From: Dactylosporangium siamense
GTDB lineage: Bacteria > Actinomycetota > Actinomycetes > Mycobacteriales > Micromonosporaceae
Length of the DNA stretch: 64,000 nt
Direction of reading: 5' to 3'
Assembly: GCF_016862795.1 (NCBI RefSeq)
Contig: NZ_BONQ01000052.1
Span: 1-64,000, forward strand
Part shown: positions 8,215 through 17,318 of the stretch, piece by piece
Numbering within the stretch: position 1 is the first letter of the stretch
How the letters are laid out: every line of letters begins with the position of its first letter
Notes under the pieces: generated by a model
The model's input: the letters and a program-made list of their open reading frames with translations, nothing else
Told to the model about the DNA's origin: nothing
Databases searched by the model: none
Translations under genes and position numbers: made by a program

Positions 8215-9303
8215 TCACTCTCCACCAGTTCGGACGGCGATGGCGAGGAAACGGTCCGGCGGGTCGTCGTAGTGCACGACCTGCCAGCCGGCGCGGACCG
8301 CCGAGATCCGCAGCGGTCCTTCGGCGAGAGGTTCGTCGGGGCGCAGCGCCCGGCCGTGGCGGGCGGCGAGGGCGGCCCGGCCGGACGGGTGGAACAGCAC
8401 CAGCCGCCCGCCGGGCCGGGTGACGCGGGCGAGCTCGCGCAGGCCGGCGATGGTGTCCGGCAGGTGCATGATGAGCCCGGCGGCGAAGATCGCGTCGATG
8501 CCGGCGGCGGCGAACGGGAGCCGGCGGGCGTCGGCGAGGACCAGCCCGGCGGTCGCGGCGGCGCCGTTCGGCCCGGCGACGGCGAGCATCTGCGGGGTGA
8601 CGTCCAGGCCGACCACGGTCCCGGTCGGGCCGACGGCGGCGCGCAGCGCGGGCAGCGCCCGGCCGGTGCCGCAGCCGACGTCCACCACCGTCGCGCCGGC
8701 GGGCAGGCCGCTCTCGGCGACCGCGGCGGCGTAGGCGGGCTGGTCGTCGCCGAACCTGCTGTCCCAGGTGGCGGCGCGGGCGGCGAAGAACGCCCGGGAC
8801 TCGGCCAGGTACCACCGGTCGCGGCCGGTCAACGCCGCGTCGACGTGGCGGATCACCGGCCAGCCCGGGTCGTGCAGGTCGATGACAACGTGGGCGCCGG
8901 CGCTGCGGTCCGCGCCGGCGGCGGGCGGCTGCGTGCGCAGCCAGATGACCACGGTCCACCCGCCGTCGGGTGCCTGGGCCCGCCACTGCGGCCCGTCCGC
9001 GACGACCAGTGCCTGTTGCAGAAGGGGGGTCGGAGCGAGGCGAGGTCCAGCGCCTGGGCCAGCCTGGGCGAGGCGTTGGGCCCGCCGCAGCCCGGCCATC
9101 CCTGCTGAAACAGGCCCTGGGGTGCCGGTGGACGGGAGCCGGGCACAGCTGCGCCCACCGGCCCGCAGGGCCGCGGCGAGCCGGTCGGCCACGACGCGGC
9201 TGTGACCGTCGAAGCTGTCCACGATCACCCCGGCCGGGCCCGGCGGCACCACCTCGACCAGCAGGTCGAGCACCTCAGCCCACCGTCGCGCCGCCCCGTC
9301 CAT
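8215..9303 (-). CDS. SAM-dependent methyltransferase with degenerate nucleoside-kinase-like N-terminus
   Basis: A 362-residue protein. The C-terminal half (about residues 190-362) is a class I methyltransferase: VVDVGCGTGRALPALR (motif I), VVGLDVTPQML, LADARRLPF and GGRLVLFHP. The N-terminal half (about 1-165) resembles a uridine-kinase fold by its VIVDSFDGHSRVVADRLAAAL start and a VVADG segment, but the P-loop lacks the GxxxxGK[ST] lysine, so ATP binding is doubtful. Substrate is unknown. GGAGAG precedes the ATG. It is upstream of the di-Mop gene in the same operon and divergent from the modABC unit. Confidence 0.8.
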   Translation of the reverse strand: MDGAARRWAEVLDLLVEVVPPGPAGVIVDSFDGHSRVVADRLAAALRAGGRSCARLPSTGTPGPVSAGMAGLRRAQRLAQAGPGAGPRLAPTPLLQQALVVADGPQWRAQAPDGGWTVVIWLRTQPPAAGADRSAGAHVVIDLHDPGWPVIRHVDAALTGRDRWYLAESRAFFAARAATWDSRFGDDQPAYAAAVAESGLPAGATVVDVGCGTGRALPALRAAVGPTGTVVGLDVTPQMLAVAGPNGAAATAGLVLADARRLPFAAAGIDAIFAAGLIMHLPDTIAGLRELARVTRPGGRLVLFHPSGRAALAARHGRALRPDEPLAEGPLRISAVRAGWQVVHYDDPPDRFLAIAVRTGGE

Positions 9304-9404
9304 CTCTCCATCATGCAGATGCCGGGCTGCTGGGGCCAGAGCCTCGAAGACGCGAGCCTCTCAGCGGATTTTCGGCTGCAGGTGCGGCCCACTAGGGTGG
9401 CCGG

Positions 9405-9830
9405 GTGACAGTCTTCCGGATCAGTGAGGCGGCCGAGCTGCTGGGCGTCAGCGTGGACACGGTCCGGCGCTGGGTCGACGCAGGCCGGCTGCCCGCCACC
9501 CGGGACGAGCACGACCACCGGATCGTCGACGGCGTCGACCTCGCGCAGTTCGTCCGGGCCCAGGGCACCGAGCCCGACGGCCGCGCCGAGGGGTCCTCGG
9601 CCCGCAACCGGCTGCGCGGGATCGTCACCGCGGTCGTCAAGGACACGGTGATGGCGCAGGTCGACATCCAGGCCGGGCCGTTCCGGATCGTGTCACTGAT
9701 GAGCCGGGAGGCCGTCGACGAGCTCGACCTGCAGGTCGGGTCGGTGGCCATCGCAGTGATCAAATCGACCACGGTCGTGGTGGAGCGCTCCACCCCGGCC
9801 GTCGCGAATAAGGGGAGGAACAGCTCGTGA
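9405..9830 (+). CDS. HTH-Mop molybdate-responsive protein
   Basis: A 141-residue protein with an N-terminal MerR/excisionase-type helix-turn-helix (ISEAAELLGVSVDTVRRWVDAGRLPATRDEH, residues 5-35) and a C-terminal Mop/TOBE domain (ARNRLRGIVTAV to IKSTTVVVE, about 66-128). This resembles a compact ModE: DNA binding plus molybdate sensing. The GTG at 9405 is preceded by TAGGGT (9393-9398) with 6 nt between, a leaderless arrangement. Its stop overlaps the modA start (GTGA), so it is the first gene of the molybdate transport operon and a likely autoregulator. Confidence 0.88.
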   Translation: MTVFRISEAAELLGVSVDTVRRWVDAGRLPATRDEHDHRIVDGVDLAQFVRAQGTEPDGRAEGSSARNRLRGIVTAVVKDTVMAQVDIQAGPFRIVSLMSREAVDELDLQVGSVAIAVIKSTTVVVERSTPAVANKGRNSS

Positions 9831-10630
9831 CATCCCGTTGGATCCGAATCACGCTCGCGGCGCTGACCGTCGCGGGGCTCAGTGCGTGCGGCGACGACAC
9901 GAAGACCGCCAGTCCGCAGCCGTCGGTCGGCAGCGCCAGCAGCGCCGCGACCGTCACCGGTGACGTCACCGTGTTCGCCGCGGCGTCGCTGACCGAGTCG
10001 TTCAAGACGATCGGCAAGGACTTCGAGGCCGCCAACCCCGGCGCGAAGGTCACGTTCAACTTCGCCGGCAGCTCCGCGCTCGCCACCCAGATCAACCAGG
10101 GCGCGCCCGCGGACGTGTTCGCCTCCGCGGCGCCGGCGAACCTGAAGACCGTCACCGACGCGGGCGGCGCCGAGGGCACCGGCACCACGTTCGTGAAGAA
10201 CCAGCTCGTCATCGCGGTGCCGAAGGGCAACCTCAAGGGCATCAAGACCCTCGCCGACCTGACGAAGCCGGGCGTGAAGGTCGCGCTGTGCGCCGAGCAG
10301 GTGCCGTGCGGCGCCGCCGCGAAGAAGGCCCTCGACACCGCCGGGGTGAAGATCACCCCGGTGACCCTGGAACAGGACGTGAAGGCCGCCCTGGCGAAGG
10401 TGAAGCTGGGCGAGGTCGACGCGGCGCTGGTGTACCGCACCGACGCCAAGGCCGCCGCCACCGACGTCGACGGCATCGAGTTCCCCGAGTCCGCGGGCGC
10501 GATCAACGACTACCCGATCATCGTGCTGAAGAAGGCCAAGAACCCGGCCGGCGCGCAGGCGTTCGTCGCCTACGTCCTGTCGGACAAGGGCAAGGCCGTC
10601 CTCACCAGCGCCGGTTTCCAGGCCCCGTAA
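9827..10630 (+). CDS. modA: Molybdate ABC transporter, substrate-binding lipoprotein
   Basis: A 267-residue periplasmic-type binding protein. A short signal with lipobox LSAC gives a lipidated Cys at residue 21, followed by a Ser/Thr/Pro linker. The mature domain has DVTVFAAASLTESF, KVTFNFAGSSALATQI and GAPADVFASAA, the classic ModA oxyanion-binding signature in which the Ser residues of AASL and GSS contact molybdate. It is translationally coupled to the HTH-Mop gene (GTGA overlap) with gggagg upstream. Function: capture of molybdate at the outer face of the membrane for ModBC. Confidence 0.95.
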   Translation: MTSRWIRITLAALTVAGLSACGDDTKTASPQPSVGSASSAATVTGDVTVFAAASLTESFKTIGKDFEAANPGAKVTFNFAGSSALATQINQGAPADVFASAAPANLKTVTDAGGAEGTGTTFVKNQLVIAVPKGNLKGIKTLADLTKPGVKVALCAEQVPCGAAAKKALDTAGVKITPVTLEQDVKAALAKVKLGEVDAALVYRTDAKAAATDVDGIEFPESAGAINDYPIIVLKKAKNPAGAQAFVAYVLSDKGKAVLTSAGFQAP

Positions 10631-10639
10631 GCTCCCGCA

Positions 10640-11457
10640 ATGCCGATCGTGGACAAAGCCGGGGAGGTAGCCCCTCCCCGGCGCCAGCGGATCCCGCTCG
10701 GCCTGCTCGTGCCGGCCGGGCTCGGCCTGCTGTTCCTCACGTTCCCGCTGGTCGGCCTGCTGGTCCGCGCGCCCTGGACCACACTGCCGCAGCGGCTCAC
10801 CGAGCCGGGCGTGCTCACCGCGCTGCTGCTGTCGCTGCAGTGCGCCACCCTCGCCACGGTCGTCTGCGTGCTGTTCGGTGTGCCGCTCGCCTGGCTGCTC
10901 GCCCGGGTCGAGTTCCCCGGCCGCCGCCTCGTCCGTGCCCTGGTCACCGTCCCGCTGGTGCTGCCGCCCGTCGTCGGGGGTGTGGCGCTGCTGCTCGTCT
11001 TCGGCCGCCGCGGGCTGCTCGGCGAATGGCTCGACACCACGTTCGGCATCACGTTCCCGTTCACCACCACCGGCGTCGTGATCGCCGAGGCGTTCGTGGC
11101 GATGCCGTTTCTCATCATCGCCGTCGAAGGGGCGCTGCGCGGCGCCGACAGCCGCTTCGAGGAGGCCGCCGCCACCCTCGGCGCCGGCCGGTGGACCACG
11201 TTCACCCACGTCACGTTGCCGCTCGTCGCGCCCGGCGTCGCCGCCGGTGCGGTGCTGTGCTGGGCCCGCGCGCTCGGCGAGTTCGGCGCCACCATCACGT
11301 TCGCCGGCAACTACCCGGGGACCACGCAGACCATGCCGCTGGCCGTTTACCTGGCCCTGGAGACCGACCTCGACGCGGCGATCGTGCTCAGCCTGATCCT
11401 GCTCACCGTCTCCGTCGCCATCCTCGCCGGGCTCCGCGACCGCTGGATCACCAGCCC

Positions 11458-11461
<4 letters not shown>
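10640..11461 (+). CDS. modB: Molybdate ABC transporter, permease
   Basis: A 273-residue inner-membrane permease with about six membrane segments. The EAA loop that docks to the ATPase is EEAAATLGAGRWTTFTHVTLP, near residues 173-193, and CWARALGEFGATITFAGN follows, typical of ModB. The start lies 9 nt after modA and the stop overlaps the modC start (ATGA). The ribosome binding site at the ATG is weak, so translation is probably coupled to modA. Confidence 0.95.
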
Positions 11462-12503
<1,042 letters not shown>

Positions 12504-12516
<13 letters not shown>

Positions 12517-12872
12517 CCGGCGGACGGGCCGAGTGGCATGTCCCCTGCCGGCCGTGGGGCCGGCTCCTTCAACTCGATGAAGATCGCGTGGCTGTCCGTC
12601 GCGCCGATGTTCTCGCCGACGTGCTCCTGAGCGCCGACCCAGCGCGCCTGCCCCGCCGTGAGCTCGACCTCGACCTCGCGGCCACCGGCGTGGACGCGGC
12701 GGCGGAAGTCGGCCAGCGTGACCATGACGCTGTCCGGGTGGCGGTGCGGGTGGGTCGTGTCGCCGGGGTGGTCGCGGTATCGCAGGACCCTGACCCGCTC
12801 GTTCTCGAACAGCACCGAGTACAGCTCCGGGTCCGTGACCACCGGATCTACTTCGTGGGACTCCAGTACCAT
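12504..12872 (-). CDS. Cupin-like small protein
   Basis: A 122-residue single-domain protein with a cupin-type core: ENERVRVLRYRDHPGDTTHPHRHPDSVMVTLADFRRRV, with metal-binding His residues in HPHRHPD, then a second strand set around WVGAQEHVGENIG. Cupins of this size bind a metal and act as small-molecule dioxygenases, isomerases or stress proteins; no specific reaction can be assigned. The start at 12872 is supported by TACCGT (12879-12884) 6 nt upstream, which shares bases with the divergent tetR promoter. The 3' end overlaps modC by 13 bp. Confidence 0.8.
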
Positions 12873-12908
12873 GGGACTACGGTACCATGATGGCGATGCC
12901 AGTACCAT
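12866..12908. promoter_or_regulatory. Overlapping divergent leaderless promoters with GTACCAT repeats
   Basis: The 7-bp sequence TACGGTA (12878-12884) contains a -10 hexamer for each strand: TACGGT reading right, 6 nt before the ATG at 12890, and TACCGT reading left, 6 nt before the ATG at 12872. Three direct GTACCAT copies start at 12866, 12882 and 12902, spaced 16 and 20 bp. They are plausible half-sites for the adjacent TetR. Only one polymerase could occupy the shared core at a time. Confidence 0.65.
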
Positions 12909-13492
12909 ATGAGGCGACCGGTCGCACGCAGCAGAAGTCCCGGACCCGGGAGGCGCTGGTCGACGCGACCCGCGCGCTGCTCGCCGAGGGCGCCACCCCG
13001 CAGGTCGAGGACGCCGCCGAACGGGCCGGAGTGTCCCGCACGACCGCGTACCGCTACTTTCCGAACCAGCGCAGCCTGCTGCTCGCGGCGCACCCGCAGC
13101 TCTCCCCGGACACGCTGCTCCCGCCCGACGCGCCGGACGATCCCATCGCCCGGCTCGACGCGTTCATGGCCGCGTTCACCCGGTACAACTTCGACTGGGA
13201 GCCGCAGCTGCGCACCTCGTTGCGGCTGTCCCTGGCGCCGGAGCCGTCCGGTTCCCGGCCGGCCCTGCGGCAGGGCCGGGCCATCGGCTGGATCGAACAC
13301 GCCCTCGAACCGGTGCGCACCGCTCACCCGGCCGTCGACGTGCGCCGGCTCGCCGTCGCCATCCGCTCCGCGACCGGCATCGAGTCGCTGATCTGGCTCG
13401 TCGACATCGCCGGCCAGACCCGCGTGGAGGCCGCCGAGACGGTGCGCCGCACCGCCCGCGCCCTGCTCGACGCGGCGCTGCGCGACGCCTGA
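12890..13492 (+). CDS. TetR-family transcriptional regulator
   Basis: A 200-residue TetR protein. The HTH runs TREALVDATRALLAEGATPQVEDAAERAGVSRTTAYRYFPNQRSLLLAA (about residues 19-66). The remaining helices form the ligand domain. Three ATGs are possible (12887, 12890, 12896); 12890 is preferred because TACGGT ends 6 nt before it. It is divergent from the cupin gene and likely represses both from the GTACCAT repeats in the shared promoter. Confidence 0.88.
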   Translation: MAMPVPYEATGRTQQKSRTREALVDATRALLAEGATPQVEDAAERAGVSRTTAYRYFPNQRSLLLAAHPQLSPDTLLPPDAPDDPIARLDAFMAAFTRYNFDWEPQLRTSLRLSLAPEPSGSRPALRQGRAIGWIEHALEPVRTAHPAVDVRRLAVAIRSATGIESLIWLVDIAGQTRVEAAETVRRTARALLDAALRDA

Positions 13493-13514
13493 GTTCCGTG
13501 GCAGGATCTTGTCG

Positions 13515-14309
13515 ATGGACACCGATGCGCTGCTCGGCGCAGCCGCGATCCTCGCCGGGGCCCGCCGGGTCGTCGTCTTCACCGGCGCCGGGATCTCCGC
13601 CGAGAGCGGCGTGCCGACGTTCCGCGACGACCTCACCGGCCTGTGGGCCCTCTACGAGGCCGAGGAGCTCGCCACGCCGGAGGCGTTCCACCGCGACCCG
13701 GATCTCGTGTGGGGTTGGTACGAGTGGCGCCGCAACCGCGTCCGCCGGGCCGAACCCAACGCCGGGCACTTCGCCACGGCCGAGATCGAGGCCATGGTCC
13801 CCGGCAGCGTGGTCGTCACCCAGAACGTCGACGACCTGCACGAGCGGGCCGGCTCACCGGCGCCGCTGCACCTGCACGGCAGCCTCTTCGCGCCCCGCTG
13901 CATCGGCGCCGGCGCCCACCCCTTCACCGGCCCGCCCGCCGATCCGGCCGCCGACGGCGACCCCAACCCAGAGGCCGACCCAGAGGCCGACGGCCGCCGC
14001 GTCCGGCCGCCGCGGTGCGTGGAATGCGGGATGCTGGTGCGCCCCGGTGTCGTCTGGTTCGGCGAGGTGCTGCCCGCCACGGCCTGGACCGCCGCGAACG
14101 AGGCGGCCGCCAACTGCGACGTGCTGCTGACCGTCGGCACGTCCGGCGTGGTGTACCCGGCGGCGGAGCTCCCCCGCATCGCCCTGCGCACCGGCGCCAC
14201 CGTGATCCAGGTCAACCCGGCGCCCACGGCACTGGACGTGGTCAGCACCATCAACCTGCGCGGCGCCGCCGCCGAGGTGCTGCCCGCACTGGTCGCGGGC
14301 GCCCGCTGA
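13515..14309 (+). CDS. Sir2-family NAD-dependent deacylase, SIRT5-like
   Basis: A 264-residue sirtuin. The NAD pocket has TGAGISAESGVPTFR (residues 23-37) and TQNVDDLHER (102-111); the catalytic His is H121 in LHLHGS. Tyr69 and Arg72 in WYEWRR match the Tyr-x-x-Arg pair that recognises succinyl and malonyl lysine in SIRT5 and CobB, so desuccinylase activity is predicted. The zinc site is unusual: C129, C168 and C171 are present, but the fourth Cys (expected in CxxC after C129) is absent, and an acidic insert PNPEADPEADG lies between the pairs. The ATG at 13515 is preferred over a TTG 6 nt upstream. Confidence 0.9.
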   Translation: MDTDALLGAAAILAGARRVVVFTGAGISAESGVPTFRDDLTGLWALYEAEELATPEAFHRDPDLVWGWYEWRRNRVRRAEPNAGHFATAEIEAMVPGSVVVTQNVDDLHERAGSPAPLHLHGSLFAPRCIGAGAHPFTGPPADPAADGDPNPEADPEADGRRVRPPRCVECGMLVRPGVVWFGEVLPATAWTAANEAAANCDVLLTVGTSGVVYPAAELPRIALRTGATVIQVNPAPTALDVVSTINLRGAAAEVLPALVAGAR

Positions 14310-14336
14310 GACGCACCGGTGGGTAGGATTCGCGCG

Positions 14337-14993
14337 ATGAGCACGATTCGGGGTGTGCTGTTCGATGCCGGTGGCGTGCTGACGCAGCCGGTCGGCGGGC
14401 GGTGGAATCCGCGGTTCGACTTCGAGGGCATCGTGTCGTCCCACCATCCCGACGTCGACCAGGATCTGTTCGCGTCGGCGATCGCCGCCGGCCAGCGCTT
14501 CCTCGACGCCACGCTCATCACGGCGAACCGGACCGCCTACCACCGCGAAATGCTCGCGATGCTCGACATCCCGCACCCGTCGGATCGGCTGCTGCACGAG
14601 CTGGAGGCGCCGGCGGCGGGTCCGGTGATCGAGCTGTATCCAGACGTCCGCCCGGTCCTCGACCGGCTGCGGGCGGCAGGCATCCGCATGTCGGTGGTCT
14701 CCGACACCTGGGCGGGCCTGGAGGCGATGTTCGCCGGCCTGGACATCGCGCACTACTTCGACGGCTTCGCCATCTCCGAGATCCTGGGCTGCCGCAAACC
14801 GGACCCGCGCATGTATGCCGAGGGCAGCCGCCTGGTCGGCCTCCCACCGCACGAATGCCTGTTCGTCGACGACGATCCCGAGCTCGTGGCCGCCGCCGTC
14901 GCCCTCGGCTACCACGGCCTCACCCTCGACCGCACCGCCGAACCCCCCACCCCGCCCGGCGTCATCACCACCCTCGACGCCGTCGCGCTCTGA
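14337..14993 (+). CDS. HAD-superfamily hydrolase
   Basis: A 218-residue haloacid-dehalogenase-type phosphatase. Motif I is LFDAGGVLTQP, in which the first Asp is the nucleophile and the second catalytic Asp is replaced by Gly (DxG instead of DxD). Motif II is SVVSDTW, the motif III lysine is in GCRKPDPRMY, and motif IV is FVDDDPELV. The missing second Asp occurs in other HAD branches but makes plain phosphatase activity uncertain; a dehalogenase-like or binding role is possible. The ATG at 14337 lies 7 nt after TAGGAT (14324-14329). Confidence 0.85.
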   Translation: MSTIRGVLFDAGGVLTQPVGGRWNPRFDFEGIVSSHHPDVDQDLFASAIAAGQRFLDATLITANRTAYHREMLAMLDIPHPSDRLLHELEAPAAGPVIELYPDVRPVLDRLRAAGIRMSVVSDTWAGLEAMFAGLDIAHYFDGFAISEILGCRKPDPRMYAEGSRLVGLPPHECLFVDDDPELVAAAVALGYHGLTLDRTAEPPTPPGVITTLDAVAL

Positions 14994-15005
14994 CCCGGCC
15001 TGCCG

Positions 15006-16007
15006 TCATCGAACGCTGATGATCACCTTGCCGAGCGGGTTGGCCGACTCGTAGTAGCGGAACGCGGCGGGTGCCTCCTCGAACGGGAACGCCCGGTCGA
15101 TCAAGGGACGCAGCTCGTGCGCGGCGATCACGTCGTTCATCTCGACGAACTGGGCCCGGCTGCCGACCGCGATGGCCCGCAGCGTCGCGGCGGCGCCGAA
15201 CACCAGGCGAGGGTCCAGCGGCGGCCACTCGCCGTCGACCGACCCGACGAACGCCACCTGCCCGCTGACGGCCAGGGACCGCAGCGACTGATCCAGCGGG
15301 CCGGCGGTGTGGACGACCCGGTCGACGCCGAGACCGCCGGTGAGGGCGCGGACCGCGGCCGGCCAGTCGGGGTCGGCGCGGTAGTTGACGACCGCGTCGG
15401 CGCCCAGGTCCAGCAGCCGGCGCTCCTTGTCCGGACGGCCGGTGGTGGCGATCACCGTCGCGCCGAGCGCCTTGGCCAGCTGCACCGAGAACAGCGACAC
15501 ACCACCGGACCCGGTGGTCAACACCGTGTGGTTGGCACGAACACCGCCGAGGGCGTTCCAGGCGGTGACCGCGGCGCACGGCAGGGTCGCGGCCTCCGCG
15601 TAGGACAGGTGCGCCGGGATCGGCACCAGCGCCCGCTCCGGCAGGACCGCGAGCTCGGTCAGCAGGCCGTCGAGCGACCCGCCCAGCTGCGGCAGCACCG
15701 CCGGGCGGAACGGCCCGTCCTGCCAGTCCGGAAACAGCGTGGCGGTGACCCGGTCGCCGGGGCGCACCCGCTCGACGCCCGCACCCACCGCGACGACCTC
15801 GCCGGCGCCGTCCGAGACCGGGATGACATCGGGTTTGACCGGCAGGACGTACCGGCCGCGCAGCACGAGCAACTCACGGAAGCTCAGTGACACCGCGTGC
15901 ACCGCGACCGCCACCTCTCCCGGGCCCGGTTGGCGTGGCTCCTCGGTGCGCAGCGACAGCCCGTCGATGCCGGCGCCGCTGGTGACGCGATAGCTGCGCA
16001 CGCTCAC
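15006..16007 (-). CDS. NAD(P)-dependent MDR alcohol dehydrogenase/quinone reductase
   Basis: A 333-residue medium-chain reductase. Landmarks are PGEVAVAVHAVSLSFRELLVLRGRY, IPVSDGAGEVVAVG, VLTTGSGGVSLFSVQLAKALGATVIATT (Rossmann loop) and VNYRADPDW. No zinc ligands are evident. The GTG at 16007 overlaps the upstream stop (GTGA), and GAGGGG of the upstream gene serves as ribosome binding site, so the two genes are co-translated. Together with the NTF2-like protein and the divergent XRE regulator it forms a small regulated oxidoreductase unit. Confidence 0.88.
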   Translation of the reverse strand: MSVRSYRVTSGAGIDGLSLRTEEPRQPGPGEVAVAVHAVSLSFRELLVLRGRYVLPVKPDVIPVSDGAGEVVAVGAGVERVRPGDRVTATLFPDWQDGPFRPAVLPQLGGSLDGLLTELAVLPERALVPIPAHLSYAEAATLPCAAVTAWNALGGVRANHTVLTTGSGGVSLFSVQLAKALGATVIATTGRPDKERRLLDLGADAVVNYRADPDWPAAVRALTGGLGVDRVVHTAGPLDQSLRSLAVSGQVAFVGSVDGEWPPLDPRLVFGAAATLRAIAVGSRAQFVEMNDVIAAHELRPLIDRAFPFEEAPAAFRYYESANPLGKVIISVR

Positions 16008-16417
16008 CCCTCGATGAACTGGTAGTCGCTGACGATCCGCCCGTCCGGACCGAGCACCAGGAACTCCAGGCCGGCGCCCACCGGGTCGCCGCCGTCGCGC
16101 GGCACCATCACCCAGCGGAACTTCACCACCTCGCGGAGCCGCTCGGCGGCGCCGGCGGCCTGGAACACAAACGTGCCGGGGGCGACGAACTCCTGGTAGG
16201 CGCGGGTCACCCGGGACTCGAGCTCGGCGTGCCCGCGGGCCTCCAGCACCAGCTGGTCGAAGCCCAGCCCGGCGGCGGCCTCCCGCAGCTCGAGCGGCGC
16301 CTGCAGGACGTGGACCGCGTCGTCGGCCCACAGCTCGCGGATCGCGGCACGGCGCCGGTCCGCGTCGGGCTCGCTCCACACGGCGACGTAGCGGTCGGTG
16401 AGATCGTTCAGGTTCAT
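16004..16417 (-). CDS. SnoaL/NTF2-like protein
   Basis: A 137-residue alpha+beta cone-fold protein: NDLTDRYVAVWSEPDADRRRAAIRELWADDAVHV at the N-terminus, and a C-terminal sheet with KFRWVMVPRDGGDPVGAGLEFLVLGPDGRIVSDYQFIEG. That pattern is typical of SnoaL-like domains, which act as cyclases, isomerases or ligand-binding proteins. The exact role is unknown. It is the first gene of the operon with the dehydrogenase and is divergent from the XRE-type regulator gene. Confidence 0.8.
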   Translation of the reverse strand: MNLNDLTDRYVAVWSEPDADRRRAAIRELWADDAVHVLQAPLELREAAAGLGFDQLVLEARGHAELESRVTRAYQEFVAPGTFVFQAAGAAERLREVVKFRWVMVPRDGGDPVGAGLEFLVLGPDGRIVSDYQFIEG

Positions 16418-16451
16418 GCCACGACTCTGCGGCGGCCGCCGCGCCCCGACA

Positions 16452-16467
16452 ATTCCCTGCGAGGAAT
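16452..16467. promoter_or_regulatory. Candidate operator of the XRE regulator
   Basis: The inverted repeat ATTCC-CTGCGA-GGAAT sits in the 85-bp space between the divergent NTF2-like and XRE genes. It is the only clear dyad there and is AT-richer than its surroundings. Binding by the adjacent MmyB-type regulator is an inference. Confidence 0.5.
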
Positions 16468-16502
16468 CGCCGGGCGGCGCGACGGCGCGGTACACAGGAG
16501 CC

Positions 16503-17318
16503 ATGACCCAAGGACTCGCGGGCGCGTTGCGGACCTGGCGCACCCGCCGGCGCGTCAGCCAGCTCGAGCTCGCGGTGCGGGCCGGCACCACCCAACGGCA
16601 CGTCAGCTTCATCGAGAGCGGCCGCTCCACCCCGGGCCGGTCGATGATCATCCGGCTGGCCGAGTCCCTGGAGGTGCCGATCCGGGAGCGCAACGAGCTG
16701 CTGCTCGCCGCGGGGTTCGCGCCCGCGTATCCGCAACGCGACCTCGACGATCCGCGGCTGGCGCCGGTGCGCGCCGCCCTCGACCGCATCCTGCACGGCC
16801 ACCTGCCGTTCCCGGCGGTCATCGTCGACCGGCACGGTGACCTCGTCTCGGCCAACGCCGGCTTCCACCTGCTGACCCGCGGCGTCGCCCCCGAGCTGCT
16901 CGCCGCACCGGTCAGCGTGCCCCGGGTCCTGCTGCACCCGCGCGGGCTCGCCCCGCGCATCGTCAACCTCGACGAGTGGGCCTGGCACATCATCGACCGC
17001 GTCCAGGCCGAGAGCGTGCGCAACCCGAGCGACCGCCTGGCCCGCCTCGCTTCGGAGCTCGCGGGCCTCGCGCCGCCGCGTCCCCGGCAGCTGTCGCCGC
17101 AGTATCTGGGCTTCGCGGTGCCGCTGCACCTGCGCACCGGCGACCGGGAGCTGCGGCTGCTCACCACGCTCACCCACTTCGGCACCGCCACCGACGTCAC
17201 CCTCGCCGAGCTGCGCCTGGAGGCGTTCCTGCCGGCCGACGACGCGACCAGCGCCGCCCTCACCGAGCTCGTCACACCCGGGCATCAGGGTCGCGTGGCA
17301 GGCTCGCGCCATGGCTGA
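16503..17318 (+). CDS. XRE-family regulator with MmyB-like ligand-binding domain
   Basis: A 271-residue protein. The N-terminal Cro/CI-type HTH is LRTWRTRRRVSQLELAVRAGTTQRHVSFIESGRSTPGRSMI (about residues 8-48). It is followed by the MmyB ligand-binding fold, seen in FPAVIVDRHGDLVSANAGFHLL and LTTLTHFGTATDVTLAELRLEAFLPAD. Proteins of this type usually control an adjacent dehydrogenase gene, which fits the divergent MDR operon. The ATG at 16503 has aggag just upstream (acaggagcc). Its last 8 bp overlap the next gene. Confidence 0.9.
   Translation: MTQGLAGALRTWRTRRRVSQLELAVRAGTTQRHVSFIESGRSTPGRSMIIRLAESLEVPIRERNELLLAAGFAPAYPQRDLDDPRLAPVRAALDRILHGHLPFPAVIVDRHGDLVSANAGFHLLTRGVAPELLAAPVSVPRVLLHPRGLAPRIVNLDEWAWHIIDRVQAESVRNPSDRLARLASELAGLAPPRPRQLSPQYLGFAVPLHLRTGDRELRLLTTLTHFGTATDVTLAELRLEAFLPADDATSAALTELVTPGHQGRVAGSRHG

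Noticed and set aside
5229-8225. A 998-codon minus-strand open frame
   Set aside because: It is antisense to the helical-repeat gene; long shadow frames are expected at this GC content. Its composition (Gly/Arg/Gln-rich) is not that of a protein.
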